Assembly (NCBI GenBank): GCA_014378125.1
Contig: JACMOG010000547.1
Location: 1 to 7,291 of the forward strand
Origin: Vitreoscilla sp.
GTDB lineage: Bacteria; Pseudomonadota; Gammaproteobacteria; Burkholderiales; Burkholderiaceae
Direction: 5' to 3'
Length of the DNA stretch: 7,291 nt
The notes below the pieces were generated by a model, which did not search any database, was not told the origin of the DNA, and was given only the letters and a program-made list of their open reading frames with translations. Position 1 is the first letter of the stretch. Each line of letters opens with the position of its first letter. The position numbers and the translations under genes are program-made. Below, in pieces: positions 1 through 5,169 of the stretch.

Positions 1-368
1 GCGCCGCGGCGGCCATGCACTTGGCTCGACGCCAAACGGGCGCCTGAATCCGGCCTGGACGGCCGGATTCCGAGGGCGTTCGGTCAAGGTTCGTCCGCGC
101 GGCGTTTGCGGGCCGCGCTCGGCGGTTTCGTATGTGTGCCGGCAATGCCCTCGGCGTCCCGGTGCTGCGTCTCCCCAAGTACACGCCCGCCGCACCGCCG
201 ATTCACCCAGGCGGTTGGGACAAAATACTTCCTCCAACTTTTTAGTTGGTCTGGGCAGCGTCGGGTCTTCGAGGCCGCGACGTTGCCCGCGGCCATCGCG
301 CCCACGCGCGAGTGGGCCTGACGCGAACGTCGGGCCGCGCTGCCGGCGCTCCTTCTCGTGAATGACGA
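1..368 (+). repeat. Left arm of the composite inverted repeat
   Basis: The left copy starts at or before the window edge. In order it holds a perfect 10-bp stem (GAATCCGGCC at 46-55 with its complement at 61-70, 5-nt loop), the core sequence from about 146, a small hairpin CCAACT-TTTT-AGTTGG at 234-249, and a long hairpin at 253-288. That hairpin has an 11-bp outer stem and a 5-bp inner stem around a TCG loop. Homology to the right arm fades near 368. Relative to the right arm the long hairpin has two C-to-T changes (266 and 283), both of which leave G-U pairs if this strand is read as RNA. Confidence 0.8.
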
Positions 369-419
369 AGGGGCGTCATCCCGCCAACGACGTCATCGTC
401 AGCATGAATCTCTCCCCGG

Positions 420-504
420 TGTCATCCTGCGCGCAGTCGCAGGATCCACGCACGCAGACGACGCTGCCTCGGACGTGGATTCCGCGACTGCGCGCGGAAT
501 GACA
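420..504. repeat. REP-like inverted hairpin doublet
   Basis: Two related units of about 31 bp face each other, 420-450 and 474-504, with a 23-bp spacer. Each unit runs GTCAT, then a small hairpin, then ATCCACG. The left unit's inner hairpin is CCTGCG-CGCAGT-CGCAGG. The right unit's is TTCCGCG-ACTGCG-CGCGGAA. The units differ inside the stem (CCTGCG against TTCCGCG) but each keeps its own pairing, which is how paired-base changes look. Nested hairpins arranged head to head are the architecture of REP/BIME elements, which are short palindromic repeats scattered between bacterial genes, often dispersed by RAYT transposases. No such transposase is visible here. A 20-base exact relative of the left unit occurs at 5145-5164. 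Confidence 0.75.
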
Positions 505-523
505 AGACAGCGAGACGATGCCG

Positions 524-897
524 GTCGTCCATCACGACAAGGAACGCCTGCGCGTCGACGCGCAATTCGCGTCAAGCCCGGCGGCGCGTGTCACGGCTGG
601 CCGCGGGCAGCGTCGCGGCCTCGAAGGCCCGACGCTGCCCAGACCAACTAAAAAGTTGGAGGCAGTATTTTGTCCCAACCGCCTGGGTGAACCGGCGGTG
701 CGGCGGGCGTGTACTTGCCGAGACGCAGCACCGGGACGTCGAGGGCATGTCGGCGCGACTACGAAGCCTCCGGGCGCGCCCCGTCAACGCCGCGCGGACG
801 AACCTTGAACGGAAGCCCTCGGAATCCGGCCGTCCAGGCCGGATTCAAGGCGCACGTGCGGAGTCGAGCCAAGTGCATGCCAGTCGCGCCGCAGCGC
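524..897 (-). repeat. Right arm of the composite inverted repeat
   Basis: This is the reverse-complement copy of the left arm. The long hairpin at 605-640 is perfectly paired here (GGGCAGCGTCG at 605-615 with CGACGCTGCCC at 630-640, inner stem 617-621 with 625-629, one unpaired C at 616). The small hairpin lies at 644-659 (CCAACT-AAAA-AGTTGG) and the outer 10-bp stem at 822-846. Agreement with the left arm is highest over about 596-748 and weaker over 750-820. It ends about 90 bp before the stop codon of the YbhB-like gene. Confidence 0.8.
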
Positions 898-935
898 GGG
901 CAGCTGACCCGCGCGAAGCGCACCACGCCCATCAA

Positions 936-974
936 GAACACCAGGAACACCAGGAACACCAGGAACACCAGGAA
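936..974. repeat. 9-bp tandem repeat (GAACACCAG x4 plus partial)
   Basis: Four perfect head-to-tail copies of GAACACCAG occupy 936-971, followed by GAA of a fifth. The array lies in the spacer between the composite inverted repeat and the 3' end of the minus-strand YbhB-like gene, 13 bp past that gene's stop. Because the unit is a multiple of three it translates as a periodic string (FLV on the minus strand, NTR on the plus), but no credible protein is attached. Perfect copies suggest recent expansion by slippage and a length that may vary between strains. Confidence 0.9.
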
Positions 975-987
975 GAAGGTATCAACC

Positions 988-1626
988 TCACGCCAGCGAC
1001 GCCCTCACCGGCATCACGTCAGCCGCCGCCTCACCCGCGCTCACCGTCGTGTCGTGACGCTCGTACGTGCCGACGATCATGCCGCTGGCGATCGCATCAT
1101 GGGCCAGCGCCTCCATCAACGCGTCGCGGCCCGGCGTCTCGGGCAGCTTGGTGTCGCCCGCCAGCGCGAACACCTGGAAGGCGTAGAGGTGCTTGCCGTG
1201 GCCCGGAGGCGGGTCGGGCGGTAGCCAGCCGTGCCGAAGGTAGGAGTTGCGACCCAGTCGCACCTCCTCGGGCGCGTCGGCGTCGTCGTTCAGGGCGCCC
1301 TGGCGCAAGGTGCCGTCGCCCACGGGCAGCGCGACGGCGATCGCGTGCACCAGCGGGTGCGGCGTGGGCGAGTCGGCGTCCTCGACGATCAGCACCACGG
1401 AGGTGGCCGATGCCGGCACGCCCGTCCATTGCAGCGGTGGCGACACGCCCTCGCCGTCGGCCGTGTACAGCGCCGGCAGCGGGCCGTGGTCGACGAAGGC
1501 GAGGCTGGTGACGGCGATCGCGCCCTGGCCGTTGCGCAGCGGCAGGCGATTGAACGCCAGCTGGTCGAGTCCGGCGCGCTGGTCATGCAACGCGTGGCCG
1601 ACGAAATCAGGTAGGTTTTCGAGCAT
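988..1626 (-). CDS. YbhB/YbcL family Raf kinase inhibitor-like (PEBP) protein
   Basis: This 212-aa protein belongs to the bacterial branch of the phosphatidylethanolamine-binding protein fold, small-molecule-binding proteins whose physiological ligand in bacteria is mostly unknown. The hallmarks are DGEGVSPPLQWTGVP (residues 58-71), IVEDADSPTPHPLVHAI (80-96) and PPGHGKHLYAFQVFAL (140-155). The Asp/His residues of these segments line the anion pocket of the fold. The start MLENLPDFVGHAL was chosen because long-form homologues begin this way; the frame stays open for 41 more codons upstream, but that stretch is unlike the family. I see no clear Shine-Dalgarno at this start and no signal peptide, so a cytoplasmic location is inferred. 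It diverges from the TspO-like gene across 83 bp, and its 3' end runs into the tandem repeat. The family call is firm; the function is not known. Confidence 0.9.
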   Translation of the reverse strand: MLENLPDFVGHALHDQRAGLDQLAFNRLPLRNGQGAIAVTSLAFVDHGPLPALYTADGEGVSPPLQWTGVPASATSVVLIVEDADSPTPHPLVHAIAVALPVGDGTLRQGALNDDADAPEEVRLGRNSYLRHGWLPPDPPPGHGKHLYAFQVFALAGDTKLPETPGRDALMEALAHDAIASGMIVGTYERHDTTVSAGEAAADVMPVRASLA

Positions 1627-1709
1627 GGTGGCGAGCCGGCAAACGCCGTGCGCGTCGTGGCCGGGCGCGCGACTTGCCGCCCCCGCGCATCGAAACCCGG
1701 AGTGTCCCG

Positions 1710-2225
1710 ATGCACCAGAAGAACCTGTTCGAAGACGGCAGCCTTTCACGTCCCGCCGCGGCTGCGCTGGCGGTCACCGCGCTTGTGGCCCCGGCGCTGG
1801 CGTCGCTCAGCGACAGCCCGTCGCGCTCGCGGTCGACGAAGGTCTGGTACGCGCTGCTCCACAAGCCGCGCTTCAACCCGCCCAAGGCCGTCTTCCCGGT
1901 GGTGTGGACGCTGCTCGACGGCGCGCTGGCGCTGGGCGCCTACCGACTCGCCCGCCAGCCGTCGACGCCCCAGCGCAACCGCGCGCTCGGGCTGTTCGCC
2001 ACCAACGTGGCGATGATCACCGGCTGGTCGAAGCTGTTCTTCGGCCGCCACAACCTGGGCGCCGCGGCCGCCGGCTCCGCCGCGATCACGGCCGCCGCCG
2101 CCGCCTACGTCGCCGCGGCGCGTCCGGTGGGCAAGCCCGCCGCGGCCAGCGCGGTGCCGCTGGTGGCGTGGGTGGCTTTTGCCACGGTGCTCAGCACCAC
2201 GGTCTGGAAGATGAACCGGCGCTGA
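1710..2225 (+). CDS. TspO/MBR family membrane protein
   Basis: This 171-aa protein has the TspO/peripheral benzodiazepine receptor pattern: WYALLHKPRFNPPKAVFPVVW (from residue 46; tryptophans 46 and 66), an Asn-containing helix ending in WSKLFFG (106-112), and the last helix PLVAWVAFATVLSTTVW (150-166) followed by KMN. Family members are five-helix inner-membrane proteins that bind porphyrins and other hydrophobic ligands and act in tetrapyrrole or stress-linked regulation. The N-terminal 40 residues, with an Ala-rich hydrophobic stretch at 16-32, are somewhat longer than in the shortest homologues. The start at 1710 is supported by GGAG at 1699-1702, 7 nt ahead. An in-frame ATG at 1674 would add 12 residues and has no such site. 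It diverges from the YbhB-like gene and converges on the MAPEG gene with only 7 bp between stops. Compared with classical TspO it is less tryptophan-rich, so ligand specificity cannot be assumed. Confidence 0.87.
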   Translation: MHQKNLFEDGSLSRPAAAALAVTALVAPALASLSDSPSRSRSTKVWYALLHKPRFNPPKAVFPVVWTLLDGALALGAYRLARQPSTPQRNRALGLFATNVAMITGWSKLFFGRHNLGAAAAGSAAITAAAAAYVAAARPVGKPAAASAVPLVAWVAFATVLSTTVWKMNRR

Positions 2226-2232
2226 CGCCTGT

Positions 2233-2643
2233 TCAGAGCGCCTGCACGATCGAGACGAAGATCAGCCCCATCCCGATGACGCTGATCGCCCAGATGGCGG
2301 TGCGCGCCACCGGGATGCCGGCCATGTAGATCGGGATGTACACGAGCCGCGCCCAGAAGAAGATGCGGGCGCCCAGCTCCACGTGCGGATCGGCGACGCC
2401 GCCCACGCTGGCCACCAGTGCCAGCGCGCTGAACAGCACCATGTTCTCGAGCATGTTCTTCGCGGCGCGCTCGGTCCGGGCCGGAAATCCGCTGCACTCG
2501 ACGGCCTCCTCGCGGTTGCCCATCGCGGCCATCAGGCCCGACGGCTTCCAGGCCTTGGACTTGATCAGGCTGGCCGCCACGATCAGCGCCCAGTTGATCA
2601 CGACCAGTTCGGCCACGATCATCAACGTCTTGGTCATCGTCAT
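2233..2643 (-). CDS. MAPEG family membrane protein
   Basis: This 136-aa protein has the MAPEG (membrane-associated proteins in eicosanoid and glutathione metabolism) layout of four hydrophobic segments, about residues 5-25, 68-84, 95-111 and 114-134. The family signature falls between helices 1 and 2: ARTERAAKNMLENMVLF (55-71), with the conserved Arg-Ala, Asn and Glu-Asn that contact glutathione in characterised members. Bacterial MAPEG proteins are mostly uncharacterised; some have glutathione transferase or peroxidase activity, so a detoxifying role in the inner membrane is inference. Start codons at 2643 and 2637 (MTMTK) are both possible and neither has a strong ribosome site. It lies 55 bp downstream of the GIY-YIG-like gene on the same strand and could be co-transcribed with it. 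It converges on the TspO-like gene, and there is no room for a separate terminator between them. Confidence 0.87.
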   Translation of the reverse strand: MTMTKTLMIVAELVVINWALIVAASLIKSKAWKPSGLMAAMGNREEAVECSGFPARTERAAKNMLENMVLFSALALVASVGGVADPHVELGARIFFWARLVYIPIYMAGIPVARTAIWAISVIGMGLIFVSIVQAL

Positions 2644-2698
2644 GTTGTTCAGCCCGACAGTGAGGAGGCCGCCAGCATACGCGCAACGTTGCAGCGCC

Positions 2699-3037
2699 CT
2701 ACGCCTGCCAGACCCCGTAGCCCGCCTCGCGCAAGCCGATCGCGAGCTCCACCTCCATGTCGCGCGCCGCCTCGTAGGGCATCGGGTTGTAGACGACGTA
2801 GAGCTCGGGCAGCAGGCGCAACCCGTACTTGAAGACGAAGCGGTTCGACTGGATGCCGGCCATGTGCTTGTCGAAGCGCAGATCGGGGTCGAGCCCGGTC
2901 ATGCCCACGTAGACGCAGGGTCGGGCGAGCGCGTGGTCGGGGTTGGCCTTGCGGAATGCCGGCTCGTTCCAGACGCGGTCGTCGAGCAGCACCACGTACA
3001 CATGGTGGGCCTGGCGAGGGGCGCGGGCGCTGGGCAT
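2699..3037 (-). CDS. GIY-YIG-like protein, divergent
   Basis: This 112-aa protein resembles the GIY-YIG nuclease core but is not canonical. VYVVLL (13-18) would be the GIY strand and VYVGMTG (42-48) the YIG strand. The following helix has PDLRFDKHMAG with Arg54, at the position of the catalytic Arg, and a late acidic helix ARDMEVELA (91-99) could supply the catalytic Glu and metal site. Both motif tyrosines (14 and 43) are present. The gap between the two strands is about 27 residues, whereas UvrC-type and homing enzymes have about 10; the extra segment (DRVWNEPAFRKANPDHALARP) is charged. No DNA-binding domain is attached, so it may be a minimal nuclease or a domain put to another use. The start at 3037 just precedes the first core strand; its ribosome site is weak. 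It precedes the MAPEG gene and lies downstream of a strong hairpin that probably ends the transcript of the gene before it. Confidence 0.7.
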   Translation of the reverse strand: MPSARAPRQAHHVYVVLLDDRVWNEPAFRKANPDHALARPCVYVGMTGLDPDLRFDKHMAGIQSNRFVFKYGLRLLPELYVVYNPMPYEAARDMEVELAIGLREAGYGVWQA

Positions 3038-3066
3038 CGTGGGCGAGATTGTGGCGCCCGAAACGG

Positions 3067-3096
3067 CGAAAGGGCCGACATCGGTCGGCCCTTTCG
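3067..3096 (-). terminator. Strong hairpin, probable terminator of the small exported-protein gene
   Basis: A perfect 13-bp stem, CGAAAGGGCCGAC (3067-3079) with GTCGGCCCTTTCG (3084-3096), closes on the 4-nt loop ATCG. It lies 67 bp past the stop of the minus-strand gene ending at 3164 and 29 bp before the next minus-strand start. Read on the minus strand the stem ends in CCCTTTCG and is followed by CCGTTTCGGG, a weak rather than classical T-tract. A flanking CCCGAAA can pair alternatively with the TTTCGGG side. Confidence 0.7.
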
Positions 3097-3163
3097 GGGA
3101 GCGGCCGACGCTCGAGCACCGGCCAACAACTGGCTTCCTCCGGCCTGGCGGCCGGCGGAGAGC

Positions 3164-3358
3164 TTAGTTGCCGCCCTTCTTGTCAGGCGAGGCTTCCGGG
3201 TTCACGGCGGCCGAGGCGGGCTTGTGGGCCTTGTGCGCCTTCTTGGCCTTCATGTGCTTGGCCGGAGCCGAGGCACCGTCGGCCGGGGCCGAAGCTTGGG
3301 CGAACGACACCGCCGCGAAGGAGGAGAGCAGGGCGGCAACGATGAGGGTCTTGGTCAT
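3164..3358 (-). CDS. Small exported Ala/Lys/His-rich protein
   Basis: This 64-aa precursor starts with a clear Sec signal peptide: MTK, a hydrophobic core TLIVAALLSSFAAVSF, and a likely AxA-type cleavage after VSFA near residue 20. The mature part of about 44 residues has no cysteine and almost no large hydrophobic residues. It is built of Ala/Pro/Ser runs and basic KHMKAKKAHKAHK (about 34-46), ending DKKGGN. Short secreted peptides of this make-up are common and unnamed in Burkholderiales and recall the basic periplasmic acid-shock peptides of enterics; that comparison rests on composition only. The start at 3358 is set by the signal peptide; the frame is open for 45 more codons upstream that look non-coding. 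A GGAA about 8 nt ahead could serve as ribosome site. It is probably ended by the hairpin at 3067-3096. Expect a periplasmic or outer-surface location; the function is unknown. Confidence 0.75.
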   Translation of the reverse strand: MTKTLIVAALLSSFAAVSFAQASAPADGASAPAKHMKAKKAHKAHKPASAAVNPEASPDKKGGN

Positions 3359-3629
3359 TTCAGGTTCCAGATAAGACGAGATTCGTTTTGGCTCCGAACT
3401 CTCTCGAGCGGGTCTGGCAACGGCCGGACTTGAAGACTCAACGGAGCGGGTCGACAGGCGGTTGACAGTGGCTGCAGAAATAGCAGGCGTCACGGAACGG
3501 CGCGCGCGCGACGCTCGCCCGCAACAGCCGGTGCTGTGTAAACCCGCACTTTTGGCTCGCGCCGGGGGATCGCCCCGGAACTGTCATCGCAGGTGGCGCA
3601 TACTGGCAATCTCTACAGCAGGAGCGCCG
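3359..3629. other. Intergenic region between divergent small genes
   Basis: These 271 bp separate the exported-peptide gene (minus) from the 73-aa gene (plus) and must hold both promoters. A GC hairpin, CCGGGG-GATCG-CCCCGG, lies at 3562-3578, about 50 bp before the plus-strand start. A TTGACA occurs at 3462-3467, but no matching -10 follows at the right distance. I find no convincing promoter pair, no RNA gene and no further coding region. The open frame that crosses this region into the 73-aa gene has no protein-like character before 3630. Confidence 0.5.
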
Positions 3630-3851
3630 ATGGACACGACCCGGGTCTTCAAGTGGCAGAACTATGAACTGCTATGCAGCGCCAAGCCGGTGGACGCAGG
3701 ACGCTTCGCGCCGAACCTGATCGTCTCGAAGCAGGTCTGGCCCACCCGTCCGCGCGAGATCGCCGTGCCGCGGGGCGCCTACACCTCCGAAGACACCGCC
3801 ATCGAGGCCGCGTACAGCTCCGGCCTCGAATGGATCCGCGACTACGGCTAG
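3630..3851 (+). CDS. Conserved-looking small hypothetical protein (73 aa)
   Basis: I cannot name the family with confidence. The product opens MDTTRVFKWQNYELLCSAKP and continues with an SKQVWPTRPREIAVPRG segment, ending DTAIEAAYSSGLEWIRDYG. Alternating hydrophobic strands followed by an amphipathic helix at the C-terminus suggest a compact alpha/beta domain. There is no signal peptide, membrane segment or metal motif. I have the impression that similar one-domain proteins occur singly in Burkholderiales genomes, but this is recollection, not a search result. The start at 3630 is well supported: GGAG at 3621-3624 lies 5 nt ahead, and the frame before it looks non-coding. It converges on the isochorismatase-like gene with 7 bp between the stops. 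Confidence 0.75.
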   Translation: MDTTRVFKWQNYELLCSAKPVDAGRFAPNLIVSKQVWPTRPREIAVPRGAYTSEDTAIEAAYSSGLEWIRDYG

Positions 3852-3858
3852 CCGTTTG

Positions 3859-4464
3859 TCAGGCGAGCGCGGCCAGCACGTCGGCCGTCTTGCGCACGCG
3901 CCCCAGGCGCGGAAACACCTTCTCGAACGAATTCGCGTGCATCGCGGCGTCGGGGCCACTCGTGGCGTCCTCCGCGAACACGATGTCGTAGCCCAGCTCC
4001 CAGGCGAAGCGGGCCGTCGACTCCACCCCGATCGACGTGGCGATGCCGGCCAGCACGATGGTCCCGATGCCGCGGCGGCGCAGTTGCAGGTCCAGCTCGG
4101 TGCCGTGGAACGCGCCCCACTGGCGCTTCAGGATGTGGATGTCGCTCGGCTGCGGCGGCAGCTCCGGGGTGTCGGCCAGCCAGTTCGCCGGCGGCGCGCC
4201 CCCCGGATTCGGCGCGTCCACGGTGGCCTTCAGTACGTCGCCGCCGTCCGCCGAGAATCCCACCTTCACCAGCACCACCGGCGACTTCGCCGCACGAAAC
4301 GCCGCGGCCAGCGGCACGGCCTTGGCGAGCACGGCCGCCGCGTCGTACGGCGCCTGGGCATAGGGAAGAATCCCTTGCTGGAGGTCGATCAGCACCAGCG
4401 CGGTGGTGGCGGGATCCAGGCTGAGGGCAGGAGCGTTGGTCACGGCGGCTTTCGGGATTAACAT
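3859..4464 (-). CDS. Isochorismatase-family hydrolase lacking the catalytic cysteine
   Basis: This 201-aa protein has the isochorismatase/cysteine-hydrolase fold: TALVLIDLQQGIL (21-33, Asp27 the usual catalytic acid), ILKRQWGAFHGTELDLQLRR (111-130, Lys113 the usual catalytic base), and the strand-helix GIATSIGVESTARFAWELGY (140-159). In the active family the last motif carries the nucleophilic Cys (as in NxCVESTAR); here that place is Gly146. YecD-like members share this Cys-to-Gly change, so it is a known subgroup rather than a fresh lesion, and the chemistry and substrate of that subgroup are not established. The rest of the protein looks intact. The start at 4464 is supported by GAGGA (minus strand, 4472-4476) 7 nt ahead. 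It diverges from a TetR gene with 42 bp between start codons, which makes it the likely target of that repressor. A GTP cyclohydrolase-type or pyrazinamidase role is not supported. Confidence 0.88.
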   Translation of the reverse strand: MLIPKAAVTNAPALSLDPATTALVLIDLQQGILPYAQAPYDAAAVLAKAVPLAAAFRAAKSPVVLVKVGFSADGGDVLKATVDAPNPGGAPPANWLADTPELPPQPSDIHILKRQWGAFHGTELDLQLRRRGIGTIVLAGIATSIGVESTARFAWELGYDIVFAEDATSGPDAAMHANSFEKVFPRLGRVRKTADVLAALA

Positions 4465-4485
4465 GAGGATTTCCTCATCTACAAG
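4458..4485 (+). promoter_or_regulatory. Candidate sigma-70 promoter for tetR
   Basis: TTAACA (4458-4463) and TACAAG (4480-4485) are separated by 16 bp. The -35 would lie on the hydrolase's start codon, and the -10 overlaps the shared operator region, consistent with autorepression. The -10 match is weak. Confidence 0.3.
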
Positions 4486-4494
4486 TTTATGAGG
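4463..4494. promoter_or_regulatory. Palindromic operator candidates between the hydrolase and tetR
   Basis: The 42-bp spacer between the divergent starts contains two overlapping palindromes that share one half-site. ATGAGGA-TT-TCCTCAT spans 4463-4478. CCTCAT-N10-ATGAGG spans 4473-4494, and its inner bases continue the symmetry (AC at the left of the centre, GT at the right). The 22-bp second palindrome is the right size for a TetR dimer. The first one contains the ribosome site and start codon of the hydrolase. That the TetR protein binds here is inferred from layout and symmetry. Confidence 0.65.
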
Positions 4495-4513
4495 TAAGGC
4501 TCACAAATGTCCA
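4485..4513 (-). promoter_or_regulatory. Candidate sigma-70 promoter for the isochorismatase-like gene
   Basis: On the minus strand TGGACA (4508-4513, inside the first codons of tetR) and TAAACT (4485-4490) are separated by 18 bp. Transcription would begin near 4478 and leave a leader of about 14 nt. It overlaps the palindrome at 4473-4494. This is by eye only. Confidence 0.35.
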
Positions 4514-5163
4514 GTACCTTTTCCGCTGCGGGGGATTCGTCCCTCGCCGACGGCGCGGCCGGCGTGGCGGCTGCGCGCGCGCCACGGCGTGCCCGCGGCC
4601 AACTGCGCGTGGAGGCCTTGCTGGGCGCCGCGGCCGACGTGTTCGCGGCCAAGGGCTTCGACGCGGCCACGATGACCGAGATCGCGGCCCAGTCCGACTC
4701 GTCCATCGGCTCGCTGTACCAGTTCTTCCGCACCAAGGAGGCGGTGGCCGACGCGCTCATCGGCGAGCAGGTGCGGGCGCTGTGGCTGCGCCTGGTTGGC
4801 CTGGCCGAGCGCGCGCCATCTCTCGCCACGTCGGCGCTGGGCCACGCGCTGGCCGTGTGCTTCGTCGACTTCCGCGCCGACCTCCCGTCGGTCGCCACGC
4901 TGATCGAGCGCCCGGGGCCCCCATCTCTGCTGATCGCGGGCGTGCGGCGCACGGTGCGCGAACGCGTGGAGACGATCCTGGCGCGCCACGCGCCGCAGGC
5001 CGACCCGGCGCTGCTGCACGCCATGGCGCCGGTGGTGCAGCACGCGATGAAGTCGGCCGTGCAACTGCGGGCCGATCTCGAAGGCGCCGACCTGAAGACC
5101 GCGACGCGCGAGCTCGATGCGATGCTGTCGGGTTATCTGGTCGCGCGACTGCGCGCAGGATGA
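4507..5163 (+). CDS. TetR/AcrR family transcriptional regulator
   Basis: This 218-aa regulator has a TetR N-terminal DNA-binding domain at about residues 33-83: VEALLGAAADVFAAKGF (35-51), then the helix-turn-helix TMTEIAAQSDSSIGSLYQFF (55-74) and TKEAVADAL. The first 30 residues are Ala/Ser/Arg-rich and probably disordered. The C-terminal ligand domain (about 90-215) is diverged, as is usual, so no ligand can be named. The start at 4507 is supported by AAGG at 4496-4499, 7 nt ahead. It faces the isochorismatase-like gene across 42 bp and most likely represses that gene and itself. The last residues, VARLRAG and stop, are encoded by a REP-like repeat unit (5145-5164), so the native C-terminus may have been altered. 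It converges on the MocR remnant, with 6 bp between the stops. Confidence 0.92.
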   Translation: MSSTFSAAGDSSLADGAAGVAAARAPRRARGQLRVEALLGAAADVFAAKGFDAATMTEIAAQSDSSIGSLYQFFRTKEAVADALIGEQVRALWLRLVGLAERAPSLATSALGHALAVCFVDFRADLPSVATLIERPGPPSLLIAGVRRTVRERVETILARHAPQADPALLHAMAPVVQHAMKSAVQLRADLEGADLKTATRELDAMLSGYLVARLRAG

Positions 5164-5164
5164 C
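5145..5164 (-). repeat. REP-like half unit forming the tetR 3' end
   Basis: These 20 bases are the exact reverse complement of 421-440 in the REP-like doublet and differ at only two positions from 484-503. They encode the final codons ATTRLRAG-type tail (Ala-Arg-Leu-Arg-Ala-Gly) and supply the TGA stop of tetR. A small GGCCT-TC-AGGCC stem follows at 5165-5176, between the two convergent stops, and could help termination. Confidence 0.75.
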
Positions 5165-5169
5165 GGCCT

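Larger units (their letters stand above)
1..897. repeat. Composite inverted-repeat module with a REP-like centre
   Basis: This gene-free block reads as one large imperfect palindrome. The sequence from 1 to about 368 reappears in reverse complement at about 524-897. Three hairpins occur in mirror order in the two arms: 46-70 with 822-846, 234-249 with 644-659, and 253-288 with 605-640. Their midpoints all fall at 446 or 446.5, so spacing is kept almost exactly over 800 bp. The 155-base interior carries a REP-like hairpin pair centred at 462, slightly off the main axis. The best-conserved stretch (about 146-296 against 596-748) differs at only some 7-8 positions by eye; the outer parts are clearly more diverged. 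Short open frames on both strands mirror each other between arms, lack ribosome sites and do not resemble proteins I know, so I treat this as non-coding. It may be a multicopy intergenic repeat of this lineage. The left edge may extend beyond the window. Confidence 0.85.

Noticed and set aside
84..305. Small open frame on the minus strand mirrored by one at 588 onward on the plus strand, with near-identical translations
   Set aside because: The similarity is explained by the inverted repeat. The frames lack ribosome sites, have no known domain, and run through hairpins; the opposite strand gives equally long frames.
369..535. Could the repeat block be a CRISPR array or a retron RNA?
   Set aside because: There are no evenly spaced direct repeats, no cas genes and no reverse transcriptase nearby. 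The repeats are inverted and of different types.
759..968. Minus-strand frame beginning FLVFLVFLVFL, suggestive of a membrane or leader peptide
   Set aside because: The hydrophobic start is only the translation of the 9-bp tandem repeat, and the rest is antisense to repeat DNA.
588..1511. A 307-residue open frame on the plus strand
   Set aside because: It starts in the repeat, passes through the tandem array and continues antisense through the YbhB-like gene as an Arg/Pro/Ala-rich string. This is a typical high-GC shadow frame.
2336..3433. A 365-residue open frame on the plus strand
   Set aside because: It runs antisense through the MAPEG, GIY-YIG-like and exported-peptide genes, and its translation is low-complexity with no domain signal.
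3462..3467. TTGACA as the -35 of a promoter for the 73-aa gene
   Set aside because: No -10-like hexamer lies 16-18 bp downstream, and it is over 160 bp from the start codon.
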